Shown here one piece after another: positions 48,480 through 61,309 of a stretch of 64,000 bases of DNA. Location: positions 3,449,176 through 3,513,175 of the forward strand of contig ML679963.1 of assembly GCA_007922225.1 (NCBI GenBank), given 5' to 3'. Origin of the DNA: Emydura subglobosa. Taxonomy: Eukaryota; Chordata; Testudines; Chelidae. The notes under the pieces were generated by a model that saw nothing but the letters and a program-made list of their open reading frames with translations, did not search any database and had not been told where the DNA came from. A program made the position numbers and the translations under genes. Within the stretch, counting starts at the first letter, position 1, and the number at the start of each line of letters is the position of its first letter.

Positions 48480-50849
48480 TGGTACAACTTTAGTTTGTTG
48501 TATCTTGCAGTATAATGGGGGACCAGCTGCATTCAAAAAACACTCTGCACTGATGGCTAGTGCTTAAATCAAGGACTGAAACTTGCTTCACAGGCCAAGA
48601 GGTGCGGCTGTGAGCCACGTTGGTGGGGCAGTGTGATGGAGCGTCCATTGCAGCTTGTACTCAACCTCTCTGGTGACAGAATGGTCTCCAGCACTAAATG
48701 TACTGAAGAAAAACTCTTAACCCTGATTTATTTTTTTTAAATGTCATGGAGTTGAAACAAATCTGCTAAACAGATTTCCGGATAAGAGCTGGAAATCTTG
48801 CAGTGAGATGCCTGTTAATTGCTAGAAATACATGTCACTGCATATGACTGATGGATGGGGCTGATTCTAAATGACATTTCTGCCTGTTAAAAGGTGCAAA
48901 AGTTAGTCCTTTCCAGTGTGCTACTGAAGCGCCTTTCCCAGGTGAACGTGGTAGAGTGTCTGGTAAAGAGCTGTTCTTTCTTTGCTATGCGATCACGATT
49001 TTCCAGCATTTACCAGAAAAAGGAAAAAAGCTGCTCAGAACTGGACCATAATTAGGAGTACAGACAGCGTGCTGCTGGAATATCTGAACATGCATCTGGC
49101 CCTAACACAAAGATCTGGGAGATAGGCGGCTTTTCCCAAGAACTCCTCGTCGTCTTTCACAGAATTCAGGCTCTCTCTCTCTCCCCTCTCCTGCCAACAA
49201 GTCTCCAGCTGCACAAACAGGAGGGAGAAGAAAGGGCTATTCTTCTTTGCCGTTTTTCAGGAGAAGGAGGAGACCAGTGTCGAACATGGCCTGTCTTTCT
49301 GTGTAAACTTCCAACACAGATCGTGAAGTTGTCTCCTAGCTCCAGCTCTCTATTGAAAGCGAGTGTCTGATTCCACCAGAGGCTTTCGGAAATACAGAAC
49401 TCAAGGGGAAACATTTCACCCCTTCCGTATTGTTTTTCTAATGCGGATGCAGTAGATTTTAACTGACGAAGTGGGTTGCAGCCCACGAAAACTTATGCTC
49501 ACAGAAATTTGTTAGTCTTTCAGGTGCTAAAGGACTCTTGCTGTTTTTGTAGTAGTTTTTATCTTCCCTTAAGAGGACCATGTTCAGTACTACCTATGTT
49601 TTTCTTCTCTCCATGGTATTTAGTGTCCACTGAACAGCTTGAAAATCCATTTACATTCTGATTTTGCTATTTTTCACAATGGGAAAGCTGAATTCCCTTC
49701 TTTTCCTCTGGTGCAGACACTGAATTCTGGTTAAATTCATTGTATAGATTCCATCAAAAGAGATTCTTTTAACCCACCAGTGAGCTCTCAGAATACTCTT
49801 TTCAATGAACATTTCCCCGCCTGTACCCCAGTTTAAGTTAGGTAAAATCTGAGGCGCTAATTATTGAGTTAATTGATATTTTGGAAAGAGTCTTCCAATT
49901 CTTTGACTTGCATTTCAGAGAGGAGGGGAGTTTGGGAAAGAGTTAAGACTCCCAGCAGGACAGAGAAAAGGCAGCTTTTCTGCACTCCAAGAGCTGTTTT
50001 TCAGAGCCTGTTGATGCTTTGAGCATTGGACACCAGGCTGCTGAGGGATCTCATTCCTTTGTAACCCTATATCCCCTTATCCCGCCTTCACTCTTAATTT
50101 CTTCTCCTTTGAAACCTGCTTGCCACTATCCTCACAAATGGCCAAAATTTCCTTAGCTGTTTTTAAACAGTCCAATTTTATCCTAAATTACATCTAACGC
50201 TTCAGCTTTTAGTTGACCTAATAAATGCACCGGGCATGTGCTTAGCTACTCCTCACCCTAGAGCAGTGAGGTATATCTGAGTACCCCCTTTTCTGATGTC
50301 TCTGATTCAGCAGGAGCCCAGTCTAGCTAAACTTTGGCACTGCCTGTCTGTACAAACACCTTTTCAATAGTCTTGTGTAGGCAGCAGACTCTCCCCGTCT
50401 TCAGGAAATTGAATTCAAACATTGCTGCTGAGTCTTGTTCAAGTCTTTGTGCTAATCACTCTTCTCTCTTGTGCTTGCTTTCACATTTTCCATCGCTCCA
50501 GCTATGTCTACAATGCAGCCTACAGATCCTCGCTGTGTGTAACAGTACGTTGTTCTCACAAACATGAGGTCAGCCGCTGCCCTCAAAACAAGTGACACCA
50601 TAAAATGAACTGTGCTGCATTTGTTCTTTAAAGCCTCTAACTTTTTAACAGCACTTTCAGAAGCTGTTTCATCCTCTCCTTTACCTCCACGTGTGCACTA
50701 TCTGGCTTACTGGATTTCTCCCTGCTGTAACTACATCTCTTCCAGCTTGGTGTGCCTCTGGCCTGGTTTTGTGGCTTTTTTAATGTGCCCAGACAGTGCC
50801 GTAGACACAGTGGATGGTAAGGAGAGGCCTCTACGGCAACAGCTAGGCA
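48480..50849. other. Intergenic region after ULK2
   Basis: One dispersed repeat fragment (49455-49558); otherwise no gene or recognisable element. The short open frames on both strands lack splice context and family resemblance. Confidence 0.75.
49455..49558 (+). repeat. Dispersed reptile repeat fragment, class unknown
   Basis: GACGAAGTGGGTTGCAGCCC, ACGAAAACTTATGCTC and TTTGTTAGTCTTTCAGGTGC, then TAAAGGACTC, match a very common amniote dispersed repeat that I know by its motif string but cannot assign to a class. About 100 bp is present. Confidence 0.6.
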
Positions 50850-51082
50850 CGGGCTAGCCAACCCGAGCTAGCTTGAATCTGAGCACGTGGGTACCAAGGG
50901 TCGTGAAGACAGTGCTCGCTTCTGTATGAGCAGTGCAAGGCTGGCCCAGACCTGGGTACACACGCAGCTCGCTAGTCTGTGCAGTACTGGCTTCCCTTCG
51001 ATTGCTGCCCACGCTAACTAGATACAAGTTAGCTGGGATGCGCAGCCTCTGGGAGTTCCTGCAGTGTGGACACACCCTTACA
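50850..51082. repeat. Palindromic MITE-like element, partial
   Basis: Starts near AACCCGAGCTAGCTTGAATC and ends GCAGTGTGGACACACCCTTA, the latter typical of a reptilian hairpin element (..GTGTAGACATACCCTT). GAGCTAGCTTG near the start and CAAGTTAGCT near the end are inverted. Confidence 0.5.
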
Positions 51083-54000
51083 AACAACACAAATGGAGGG
51101 TCACCGTCCAAGGTCCTGCCAAACCCCTCCATAACCAAAGCTTGTTCTCCCCCTCCTCCAAGGAAGCGGCTGTGGACAGATTGGATTTGCCCCGTGATCT
51201 CAAATTGAACACACTTGGTGAACCAAAATGGGGCATGTATCCTACAGCTGACGACTCCTTGTGCAATTGCACAGCACTTGAGATCATACAGGGTAACCAG
51301 GACCCGATCCCTGCACAGTTTTGTAGGTTGAAATCAACATCTTCCAGAAACACAAGATGCCAGTGCAGACATGGTGCATAGGTGTAACAGGAGCCCTCTG
51401 TAGCCAATCATTGCATTGATTAGAGGATGCATTGGGTATAATAAAGCACCGGGTGATGGATGGCTTTAAGTAGGATCGGAGCGTAGGAGTATAAGATTGA
51501 CCAGCATTTGAGTGATGAATCTGGGGTGGGCACATCCGCAAAGGCTGTACTGCAAGGCTTACAGCGTGAGGCCTGTAGATTTCAGCTTAACCAGACCAAG
51601 CCTTCGGTCTCAGGCCAGCTGCCATACGTAGCTGACCCAGGAATAACCCTGTACTAGCATGAGAACTAGGGGAACTTTTTTATATTTGTTTGTTTATTTA
51701 CTAAGTATTTAACAGCTCTACAAATCCTTGCCATGTACACGTCAGGAACCAAACAATCATTACAACACTGAGCTTTTGTTTAGAGAGACCGTATCTAGGA
51801 ATACAAGCATCAGATCTCTGTTTAACAGGGTATGACCGTATTGTGGAGTGAGCGTCATTACAGCAGCTACGATGTGTCTGTCGTTTCTAGTGAGTTTTGT
51901 TAAACACAGGAGAACTGTCTTGAAGGGGAGTGATCATAGACTGTCACCCCAATGCCGAGTGAATCCTGGCTGCTGCTGATAAAGGCAGTGTGGGACTCTG
52001 GGGTGAGGTCCTGCCTCTGAAAGGAAATATTTGGCCCCTTCTGGATAAGTTTTGGCACCACAAGTAGCTGAAAGAACATGCTTGATGGCCCCCAGGAATT
52101 ATCACTTCATAGCATGTGACCCCACTGAGGCAGTAGCTGGCAGTCAAGTGACTCCAAGTTAGCCTGGGGGGTTAAGAAGTGGTGTTGGACACACGTCCAG
52201 AGTAATTTTTAAGCTACCCCAGGAGACTTAATTGTATCCATCCAGTACCAGCTTTAAACAAATGTTCTCCTACGAAACATCTCAAACGCTGGTTTTTAAA
52301 CACCATCAGAAGAAAGCTATAGCCAGAAGCTAGTGCATAGAGTAGCGGGAAACTACAACAAAATGCATCTCCTACGAGCATCATAAACTAGGAATGGAGA
52401 GGTGGCTATAGAAATAACCAGTGAATGTCTGTTGCCAAACAGCACCTGCTGGTATGAAAAAGCAACTGTGATGAATTCATCAGCCAAACACAAACCCAAG
52501 CCCCCGTGAGAAGGGATTCCTTTATTTTTTTTCCACTCTGGGGCAGCAGGTTTCAGTAAAAACCCACTGAAAGAAACTATTTATCCTCCTATTTCACTCT
52601 GAAAGGTCCCCTGCTCTTCTCTCGTGGCAGTGACGCAGAGTAAGAAAATGCCAGTGAAACTACATGATATTTGCAAGGGCCAAAGTTGAAGTTGAGAGTC
52701 CAGGCCTGGCTAAGTAATTGGAGCCGGGGGGATAATCACGATGCGTATACAGCCGACATCCAACGGACACCCACTTCGCACCAGCACACAGAAAAGTTCC
52801 CTTAGAGGCTACCTTAGCTCTGTGTTTAGGCAGCTGCAGCTGCAACCACAGTGTTGCCTGTCTAACAGCACCAGAAGTGGGGTCCAGCCAGAGGAGATGA
52901 AAGGAGGCAGGCTTCCTTTTTCAACGCAGTATTAGGAATGCAGTGGAAAAGCTGCAAAGAACCCTATACGATGGGGCTTGCCTCAGCCCAGCCACTGTCT
53001 CCCGCTCCCTTGGGAACAGAAGAACTCTTTTCTTCTTGGAAGATCGCTGCACTGGTAGTTGGAGTAATGTCAAGCAGACCGTGAGACCGTATTTGTGTTC
53101 ATCCAGGCAGTGCTTTTCTCTTGACTATTTCCCACTATAAACAAATTCATGTTTGTTCTGTTCTAATGTAGCCTACAGCGAAGAAAGAAACCGATGCCCC
53201 AGGAGGATCTGCATATTTATGTCACTGTGTTAGATGTGGTCTGTCTTTCAAGCAGATGCCTGCCCTTTCTCTGCTGACTGACTTCCTGCCCGTTGCTAGA
53301 CTGTGGTTTTGCCTTAACCCTTTGCTAAGAGCTTTTCTGAGGCTGCTCTGCTTAGGTCTGTCCCCTCAGCGAGCTCGCTGCAGCTGTGCTCTGGTCGTTT
53401 GGCTTCCACCTGCTACTATTGGTTGCAACTCCCTTCCTCCCAGCGCGTCAGCACTTTTCTCTTCAGAGGCCAAACAGCCTGTGTCTAGTGAAGGTGTAGG
53501 AGATGGACACCCGACCACCGGCAGAGACGAGGCACAAAACTACACCTTCCTGCAAGTCAAGGGTGGGATGAGAACCAATGGAAGAGGCCCTGTAGCATGT
53601 TCCTACGTTCCTGAGCCATCCAAACCTTTGCTAGGCCCTTTCCACCAGCTGCTGGGAGGGGAAGTGAGAACAACCCAGACAAGTTTGTTCTCCAAACCCC
53701 GTGCAAGCAGGGAAGTTAGGGGTATGGGAGATGACAGTCTTGCTAATTGGTCCAAGGAGAGAAGACACTAGAACAAAGTCTGGGGGGAGAGAGGGCTTCT
53801 CTCAAGCTCAGGTGCCCTGTCACCTGCTGCAGTAATTATAACACTGGGGATTAGTGGCACCCCAGGACTGGTTGCCTTACAATTCCCCTGGAGTTCAATT
53901 ACCTACCTGTAAACACCCCTTCTGCCTTGTTCTTGGAGACTGAGTCAAAACTGACTCTTCCCCAAGCTGCTAGGAGAGAGAAACTACCACAAGTGAGCCC

Positions 54001-54289
54001 TTAAAAAGTCAGCATGTGTTCTTGTCGTGTTCCGACTCAAGGATTCCCCACTCTCCGTGTACCGCACGTCTGTCCACCAGCCTGCCACCCAAGGAGGACG
54101 AGACAGATCTCTAGAGATGCTGGATGCTTTCTAAATCCACCTCCCAATCATCTGCAATTGCTGATCTTTAACAGCTCCAGGGCTCAGTGCGATGGGACTT
54201 GCAGCCCTTCTCTTTCCCCAGGGACTCAGCATGCTGTCTCTGTAGCATTCCAACAGCTGGCAACCAGCAACTGAGACCAGCTCTTCCTC
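51083..54289. other. Intergenic, no recognisable gene
   Basis: No CR1, tRNA or coding homology recognised. The longest open frame (53256-53771, 171 codons, +) is rejected as a gene for lack of any known domain or splice context. Confidence 0.7.
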
Positions 54290-54600
54290 GAGCCTCATAG
54301 ACTTTAAGGTCAGACGGGACCGTCGTGATCATCTAGTCTGACCCCCTGCAGAGTGCAGGCTACAGAACCTCACACACCCGCTCCTGAAATAGACCCCAAA
54401 CATCTGGCTGAGTTACTGAAGTCCTCAAATCATGGTTTAAAGACAAGTTACAGGGAAGTTGCCATTCGCACTAATTTAAACCTGTAAGTGACCTGTGCCC
54501 CCTGCTGCAGGTGAAAAATTCCTTCCTGACCTAAATATGGTAATTAGTTAGACTCTGAGCACAAGGGCAAGACCCACTGGGCAGACACCTGGGAAAAAAT
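54290..54600 (-). repeat. CR1 3' end fragment, antisense
   Basis: CTCATAGACTTTAAGGTCAG, GATCATCTAGTCTGACCCCC, AAGTCCTCAAATCATGGTTT and AAAAATTCCTTCCTGACC are the characteristic 3' part of a turtle/crocodilian CR1 subfamily in - orientation. Confidence 0.85.
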
Positions 54601-56099
54601 TCTCTTTAGTAAGCCAGAGCCCTTCCCAGCTAGTGTCCTGGCTCCAGCTGGTAGAGATTTTTGCTACTCATAGTTGCCGATGGGCCTCTATTCTATTCTT
54701 GGTTCTGCCACTTCACCTTTCTGTTTGTCTGTCTTCCTATTTCACTGTCCTGCCTATTGAGTTCGTGTCTCACCCTGTGTATGCAGGGGACGCGAGGCAC
54801 TACTGTGATGTTGTTCATGGTGCCTGGGGGGTCAGTTCCAGTGAAAGGAACAGACTTGCTTGTTCAAGGCCTTCTGGGAAAAACAGATAAGTAACGAACT
54901 CTCTGTTCCACTGCACCAGCCCCGCTCTCAGCAGCCATTGCCTGCAGAGGGGCCCATTATAGGGCCTTCCACTGAGGCTCATGCCAATCGGCTGCTCGAA
55001 TGGGAAAGGCTTTTGCTCTGCCTGCTGCAGAATTAGTTCCTTGTCTAATTTCCCTCCGATCAGTTCAGACTGAACGGCCTGAATTCTGAAGGGGAAACGG
55101 GGAGGGACGGTTGTGATGGTGCTCTGGGGATGTGTGCACTAAGACGGTCTGATGCCGCAGGGCTCATTCAGGTGACACTTCCAGGGAAGCCACTGTCTCA
55201 GCACGCCCTGCAGTACTTTCCCTGAAAGCCAGCCCAGCCCTGGCTGCACCGCCCCTTTCTCTTCATGCACATTGCAGCATGTACACACTTCGCTTGCCTA
55301 GTCTCCATCCCAGGGAGTTGCTAGCAGTTGCTCCTGACGGGCTTTCCCCCAGCAAGCTGTTTGCCACTGGGATTTACACAACATCTTGTGCAATGTTCAT
55401 GTGCAAACAAACCCAGCCTGTCAGATTCATTAGCTGAGCCAGCTGACTGGGCAGAGGCAAGGACTCCCACTGGCTTGGCAGGAAGCAGCTGAGTTGGCAG
55501 GTTTTGGAACCACCCAGATCTGCCTGGGAGCTGGAGCCAGACCGATCCCTGAGCCCTTTGCCTCACATAACCTGGAAACGGGCCATGCAGAGCTGGGCTA
55601 GGAGAGCTGCTTACGCGAAGGAGCTGATAGGATGTAGGGCTTGTTTGCTGCTGTTCGAGTGAGTCTCCCGGTGCTTTTCTGTTACTGCCTCTCCACACAC
55701 CCGCTTCCAAAATAAAGCACCCGATCATTAGAGGAAACTTTAGATACCGGTGGCAGGTGGAGTGATCGGGGCGGGCAGGGGCAGCCGAAAGCCAGCGTAG
55801 AGCTGTAGATCTCAGCTGGGGTTGGGTGGTCCTCTGACTAGGTCCGGTAGGTTACAAGATCAACGGGAGAGCACGTAGCTTTCTAGCACCACCTCATGGA
55901 CAAGACTGATGCAGGCACCCTGGCCCAACCCCCAGAGCCCAGCACAGAGATGTTCGTTTGGGGGTTTGGATTGATTCATTCAGACACGTTGGCAACCAGC
56001 ATCCCTGCCGCCGAAACCCCACGCGCATCACTCGGGGTGTCTGCACCGGGGCAGCATGGTTGTGCTGCTGGAACCATGACCGGGTTTTGCCTCCCATCA
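54601..56099. other. Intergenic, no recognisable gene
   Basis: Moderate GC; no element or gene recognised. The 135-codon - strand frame (55321-55728) has no recognisable domain. Confidence 0.7.
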
Positions 56100-56272
56100 A
56101 CAGAGGTAATCCACCTCCCCAAGAAGCGGCAGCTAGGGCTTCTGTTGACCTCCTTGCCTCTATGCTGGGGGTTAGGTTGACCTAACCCCACTAAACAGGT
56201 GCAAATGATTTTACAGCCCCGTGATGTCGCTAGGGCGAGCTAATCTGTAGGTGTAGACCAGGCCTAAGACCC
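56100..56272. repeat. MITE-like element, partial
   Basis: GGGGGTTAGGTTGACCTAAC, then GTGATGTCGCTAGGGCGAGC, then TAATCTGTAGGTGTAGACCA and GGCCTA. The GGTTGACCTAAC palindrome and the GTGTAGACCAGGCC terminus are typical of a reptilian hairpin element. Confidence 0.6.
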
Positions 56273-56589
56273 TTGTCCACAAAGCTATTTAGGGCCTAAT
56301 CTTAGCCTCGGCTTTTCCATGCTAGATATAACAGTGAGAGTAACTGATGCTTTGGAGAGAATTCCAAGTAACCTTGGTACTGGAGCATTGTGAAGGAGCA
56401 GTTCAGACGGCACAGCAGTGGGAAGCAAGCTGGTTCTGAAACTTCCGTAGAGTAAGTCAGGCCCTCTCCCAATTCCCAAATTCTCTTCTTGACCTTTGGC
56501 ATGCACTCCGCATGTGGTTGAATTAACACACCTCTTTTTAACAAGCATCCTGGCCAAATCCCAGTGAAGGGGATTACAGGCCACCTCCC

Positions 56590-56812
56590 TCACAAACCAG
56601 CTGCATTGTTAGACACTGATTAGCGTATTTGCCTCCTGGCCACACTGTTGTGTGATATTGCTGTACATAGTTAACTGGCTGCTGTGTTCAACCCCCAAGG
56701 GTGTCTGCACCTCAGTGGTGGGTGTGGTCATCTGTACTTTGAGTTTGTCAGTGAAGGCTTTTGAGATTCTTTGGGATGAAAGGTGCTGTACAAAGGTGAG
56801 TTAGTAACAATT
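56590..56812 (+). repeat. Possible ancient SINE/LINE tail
   Basis: TTTTGAGATTCTTTGGGATG followed by AAAGGTGCTGTACAAAGG is the kind of 3' end shared by several ancient vertebrate SINEs and L2-like LINEs. The body is too decayed to classify. Confidence 0.45.
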
Positions 56813-57549
56813 TTATGCAATGGGGCCTCTCACATGAATCCACAGCTGTGCTTCACGCCAGCCTGAACTTGAGTTATGTAATTCTAATCTAACTGGGCTT
56901 GAAGTGAGGCTGTACAGGCAGCTGTCTCGTAGGGTGATCCTGTTTGGACGGGACTGGCAAGTTTCCCTGACATTACAAAGGAACGTGCAACACAGAGGCT
57001 AGGGATGCAGAAAATGAAAAACCACCTGTGAGAGTCTGGCCGAGTGCCTCAATCTCCTCACTCTGGCTGCCCTGGCCTGAGCCCATGTCAAGACTCACCA
57101 AGGACTAAGACACGCGTGGGCTATATGGGGAACCAAGACATGTCAGCCAGCCCAAGCATTCCTTGCCCCAGCCTCTGTTTTCATTCTCTTCTCTCCTGTC
57201 TTATTCGTCCCACTGCACACGGTGAGGGTATTTGCTGCTCGAAACAAATTGGAAAATTTCTTCCCCACCCAGAGTCAGACACATATGGAAGCTGGTTTCA
57301 AGGATCACTGCTTACATGGATCATTTGCCCCTGACATATACTACTCACTGGGGATTCAGACAAAGTAATTTCTTTGGTTTTCTTTGTTTACAAAGACTGG
57401 GCAGAATTTCACACCACTGAGAGCCATCGGCCACATGGAAAGAATCTTTCAGCTTGCGAGTGGCCAGGGGCGAGCCTGTTCTATACAATGGTCCTCGCAT
57501 CTTGCAGAATTTTCTGCATAACATCTCTAAGAGATGACATTTCCTATCC

Positions 57550-58255
57550 ATCTATGCAACTACAACTTTCAGCCTGGCTCTCATCACCTCACATCTTGAT
57601 GTTTGCAACACCCTTTTGTGGCCTTGACCAATGCAGTCTTGCCCAGCTCATCCATTCAGAAATGATGCTACAAAGATCCTTTTCCTACCTGTTGTGTTGA
57701 CTATGTCATCCTTCTCTTTGAATCCATCCACTGGCTCCTTCTTTACTGCATCAAACATAAACTGCTCGTCTTCACTTTCCAGACCTTTCATGACCTATCC
57801 CCACCTCTGTCGTCTCTTATTCGGTGTTGAAATGTCAACTCCCACCTCTCATCAGCCCATGACGCAGCCTCCATCACCCCTTGTTAAATTTTCAAACAAG
57901 CAGCGTCACACGTGGGAGGAGCTCCCTGTAAACATCTGCAAAACTAGCACCTTCTCCTCCTTCCAATCTCTTCTCTGAGGTAATGCCTACAAAAAAATTG
58001 ACAACTGTTAGGCTGTTGTTTGCTGAGACCACTGCCTGCCATGCTGACCCGTTGTCTCATTGTTTCCATGTGTTCCCCAGCTGTCTGTCTGTCTGTCTAT
58101 CCATCTGCTGTCTCTTCTCTTATGTCTAGATTGTTTGCTCTTTCGAGCGGGGGCCCATCTTTTGTTGTTTGTACAGCACCTAGCACAATGGAGTCCTGGC
58201 CCACAACTGGGGCTCCAACGTGCTATGGTACAACACACAATAAAGAAGAAGAATC
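57550..58255 (+). repeat. L2-clade LINE remnant (RT C-terminus and 3' tail)
   Basis: A frame around 57690-57800 reads ESIHWLLLYCIKHKLLVFTF then QTFHDLSPP. This resembles the LHWLPxxxRIxFKLLxLTFKxLHGLAPP block after the reverse transcriptase of L2/CR1-type LINEs. The 3' part has TTTGTACAGCACCTAGCACA then ATGGAGTCCTGG and ends ACACACAATAAA, the usual L2-like tail. Frameshifted and old. A short (CTGT)n run is at 58080-58098. Confidence 0.7.
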
Positions 58256-59074
58256 TGCCTGACCTACTTCGGTGTTAAAATATGTGGGAGGACTCACTCA
58301 AGGGCGATTTTGTTTCTGTGCAGCTGTCTGCTTGGGAAATTCATTCTTTCACACATCTGGAGGTCACTCAGACAGAATGAAGCGGGGGGTGGGGTTAGCC
58401 AGCTGGACCCTTGTCACATGATATCACTGTAAACTACTTTTCCTTCAAACCCCCTCACATCCCCCTTACCCCAAAAAAAACCCCCAAACTGATTTTTTTT
58501 TTCAACAAAGACGCTTAGGAAATGGACTCTGGACATTTCTCTCCCCAGAATCTTTCTGTTCCAATACAAAGCCAGTTTGCTGAGATATGTGGATCTGGGT
58601 GGAGGGTGGAGCAGCAGACATGTTTTGTGCTTGAATGAATCTGCTATTGACACATGGGAGGAGGAGCTTTGCAAAACAATGCAGCTTGACCATAGTAAAA
58701 TGAAGTGGAGAATTTATCTTTGGGAGCAGAAACCTGTTAGGAAACAGGTTGACATGTGACTGGGTCAGATGTTGCTGGTGGCGTATGGAGACTCTTTGTA
58801 ATCGTCCCTCTGAAAATCATAACATTTCTTTCCATGCTTATCTTTTTTTTCCCTTTCCTATCTTTATCTTCTTTACCCCCCACCTCCCGCTCTCTCAGCC
58901 CATCACCTCTTCCTCTTCTGGGACGTAGGTGCAGTGAAAGAACATCATCTGGATATTTGACAAGGAAATCAAGTGAGAGAGACTGAGACCTGGAGGAAAT
59001 GGAGTTAAGATTTTAACAAGTGTGGGACTGAGACGTCAAGGTGCTACAGTCTAGTAAACAGTTCAAGGTGGGAA
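58256..59074. other. Intergenic, no recognisable gene
   Basis: C/T-rich stretch at 58840-58925; nothing else recognised. Confidence 0.7.
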
Positions 59075-59169
59075 CAATGGCCCAGATCCTGAAAGAGATT
59101 TAGGCACCTAACTCCCACCAATTTCAATGGGAGTTAGGCACTTTATACCTTTGAGAATCTGGGCCAATG
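59075..59169. mobile_element. 85-bp palindromic MITE with CAATG flanks
   Basis: The element 59080-59164 starts GCCCAGATCCTGAAAG and ends CTTTGAGAATCTGGGC. The inner arms TTAGGCACCTAACTCCCA and TGGGAGTTAGGCA are inverted around a centre CCAATTTCAATGG. CAATG stands on both sides (59075-59079 and 59165-59169) as a likely target duplication. Confidence 0.8.
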
Positions 59170-61048
59170 TACATAGAATTCTATAGAACTTGCCAATAAC
59201 TACAGGCAAGAAAATAACAGGCAACTAAATATTAAAGGCCCAAAATTAAGCATACAGACGTGGGTGTTGTTTTCTTGAAAACACTGTACCGGTGACCCTG
59301 GGCTTGGGGCCAAATTTCTTTAGTGGGAAGGGCAAATTCAAAGTAGGTTGGCGTTAGGGGCTGGGTCATGTTCTTTGCACTCAGTGCTGTCGAGCAGTCC
59401 GGGGAGAAGCTGCATTTAAGGTAATTTCTTTTCATAACAAGTCACTTTTGTTAAAGCTTGATAGCAAACTACCTACCTACCAGAGAAGGGGCACCATGGA
59501 TATTTACTATGAAACATCAGCCCTTTGTTTTCTCAGGCAAGGAACTGTGCTCCTGCAGGAAAAGCTTTCCTCCTCCTGCTTAGATATTTTTATGTAATGG
59601 AACTGCTCATAGTAAACTCTGCCAGAGCCAAACTCCACTTGCAGAGAAGTAGAATGAAATCCCTGTATTGTTTTAATAGATGGGGCTGGGGCGAGGGCAG
59701 TCCCAGCTTGCATGAAGTCTCCATTTATAATGAAGTTCTGTGAGCACAAAGGACTTCAGTAAAATCAGGGGATCCCCTCGTAGTAAAATGTGCAGTGGTC
59801 AAGCTCTTTTGCAGGCGGGGTGCCCAGCTAGTAGAGTGAATGGTGCCATGCTCCAAAATAAATTCCTTCTTGATATTTACAACTTTAAATAAATGAAGGG
59901 TGGGGGTTATTTTTAAATAAATTCCCAAAAGCTGGGAAAGAACTTGGCCAGATCAGATATGTCAACTGCCTACCTGACCCTGGGAAATGACAATGAGAGC
60001 ACTGGGTACCACATGCACCCCTCTGAAATATACTCATTCAGAGAGAATTCCAGAGGTTGAGTAGCTGTTTTCTGTTTGTGTATTTCTGTAAGTTTTTGCT
60101 ATTTGCATGAGCATATGGGTCATTTATTGCTCAGGAGTCCCTCTGCCCCCTGCTGCCTGTTCCCCTAACTGCCACCATAATCCTCTGCTTGCAAGTTCAC
60201 AATCAACTCAGAACTAAAGAGCAAAGGATTAGTATCCCTACCAACCGTTGCAGGGCAGTGGCAGAGACACCAGCTCCCTTGGATGGGTATTCCAAACCTG
60301 GGCCCAGCTGTACCTGCTGGGAGCTAGCTGCAGGCAAATGCGTATGTTCCTGTTCGTTTAAATGAGCCTTACATGTCTGCAACTATTGACGCAGATGTAC
60401 AAGCCAAGCCTGAGCCTGCAAGAACCCTATAATTGTCTGCAAATTTGCACAGAGGGATTTTCCCCATGCCTAGCTGGCAATGGCTCCTTCATTAGCTGTT
60501 CCACCCTGGCCTATGTCTCTATCTTCATCTCTCCTACATCCCACCCCTCCCTGAAGCGACACCTCTCCCCTGTGAAATTCAGATCCAAGCACTGCATGCT
60601 TTCCTTTGTTTGTTCTACATCATACCTGCTGCTCCGGCCTTTGGCACTGCAGCTGGGGTCGTGCCTCTCAATCCCGGTAGGCAGATGGGTGCTAGCTCTG
60701 CTCCTGCTAATGCGCTAAAAATAGCAGTACAGACACAGGGAACCACCCAACCTTGCATCCATGCTAACACTGCCCCCACCCACACCCATCGCTGCACCCG
60801 CTCACCAAGGATCCACGTCTGCCCTCATGCACCCACTCTGACTCTCCACCCACACCACCAGGGACCCATGCCCACCCTGATGCTGCCCCCACCCACACAT
60901 CATACCCCCCCCCCCCGCACAGTGCACCCCCTGAGAAGGACGCACATCCAGCTTCTCTACAAACTCCTCGTGTGCTCGGGCGCCAGTGGGGCGTCTGGGT
61001 CCTTCCATTCACTGGATGTGTTTGGGGGCACATCTGGGTGACTCTACC
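59170..61048. other. Intergenic, C-rich toward the end
   Basis: No gene recognised. From 60760 to 60950 the + strand is rich in CCCACCC and CACACC words, with a C12 run at 60905-60916. Around 60700-60745 the words TGCGCTAAAAATAGCAGTAC and AGACACAG suggest a fragment of the palindromic element type seen at 50850. Confidence 0.7.
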
Positions 61049-61292
61049 CAGGAGTCCCTCCGTTCTCTCTTGGGGGGATGGCTGAATCCCCCAGGGACCC
61101 CTCCATTTCCTCTTGGGGGGGGCACTGAGTCCCCCTGAGAACCCCTCCATCCCCTATGGGGGGGCTGGATCCCCCAGGGGCCCCTCCATCCTCTCTATCT
61201 ATGGGGGGGCTGAGTCCCACCATGGGGCCCCTCTATGCTCTCTGGGAGGGGGGGTTCCCCAGGGACTCCTCCATTCTCTGGGGGGGGCTGGG
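61049..61292 (+). repeat. G-run minisatellite, about six ~40-bp units
   Basis: About six imperfect units, each of the form CCCCTCCATCCTCTC.., G6-G8, CTGAGTCCCCCAGGGA. The G runs fall on the + strand at intervals of 35-50 bp. The array ends about 40 bp before the CpG island of the ALDH gene. Confidence 0.85.
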
Positions 61293-61309
61293 TGTTTGGA
61301 ACAGGAAGT

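Noticed and set aside
49166..49486. 106-codon - strand open frame after the ULK2 3' end
   Set aside because: Part of it overlaps a dispersed repeat (49455 on); no known domain.
53256..53771. 171-codon + strand open frame in the intergenic region
   Set aside because: No recognisable domain, no promoter or splice context; GC content is high enough for chance open frames.
60610..61041. 143-codon + frame rich in His, Pro and Thr
   Set aside because: It reads through a C-rich low-complexity stretch (CACACC/CCCACCC) and has no gene context.
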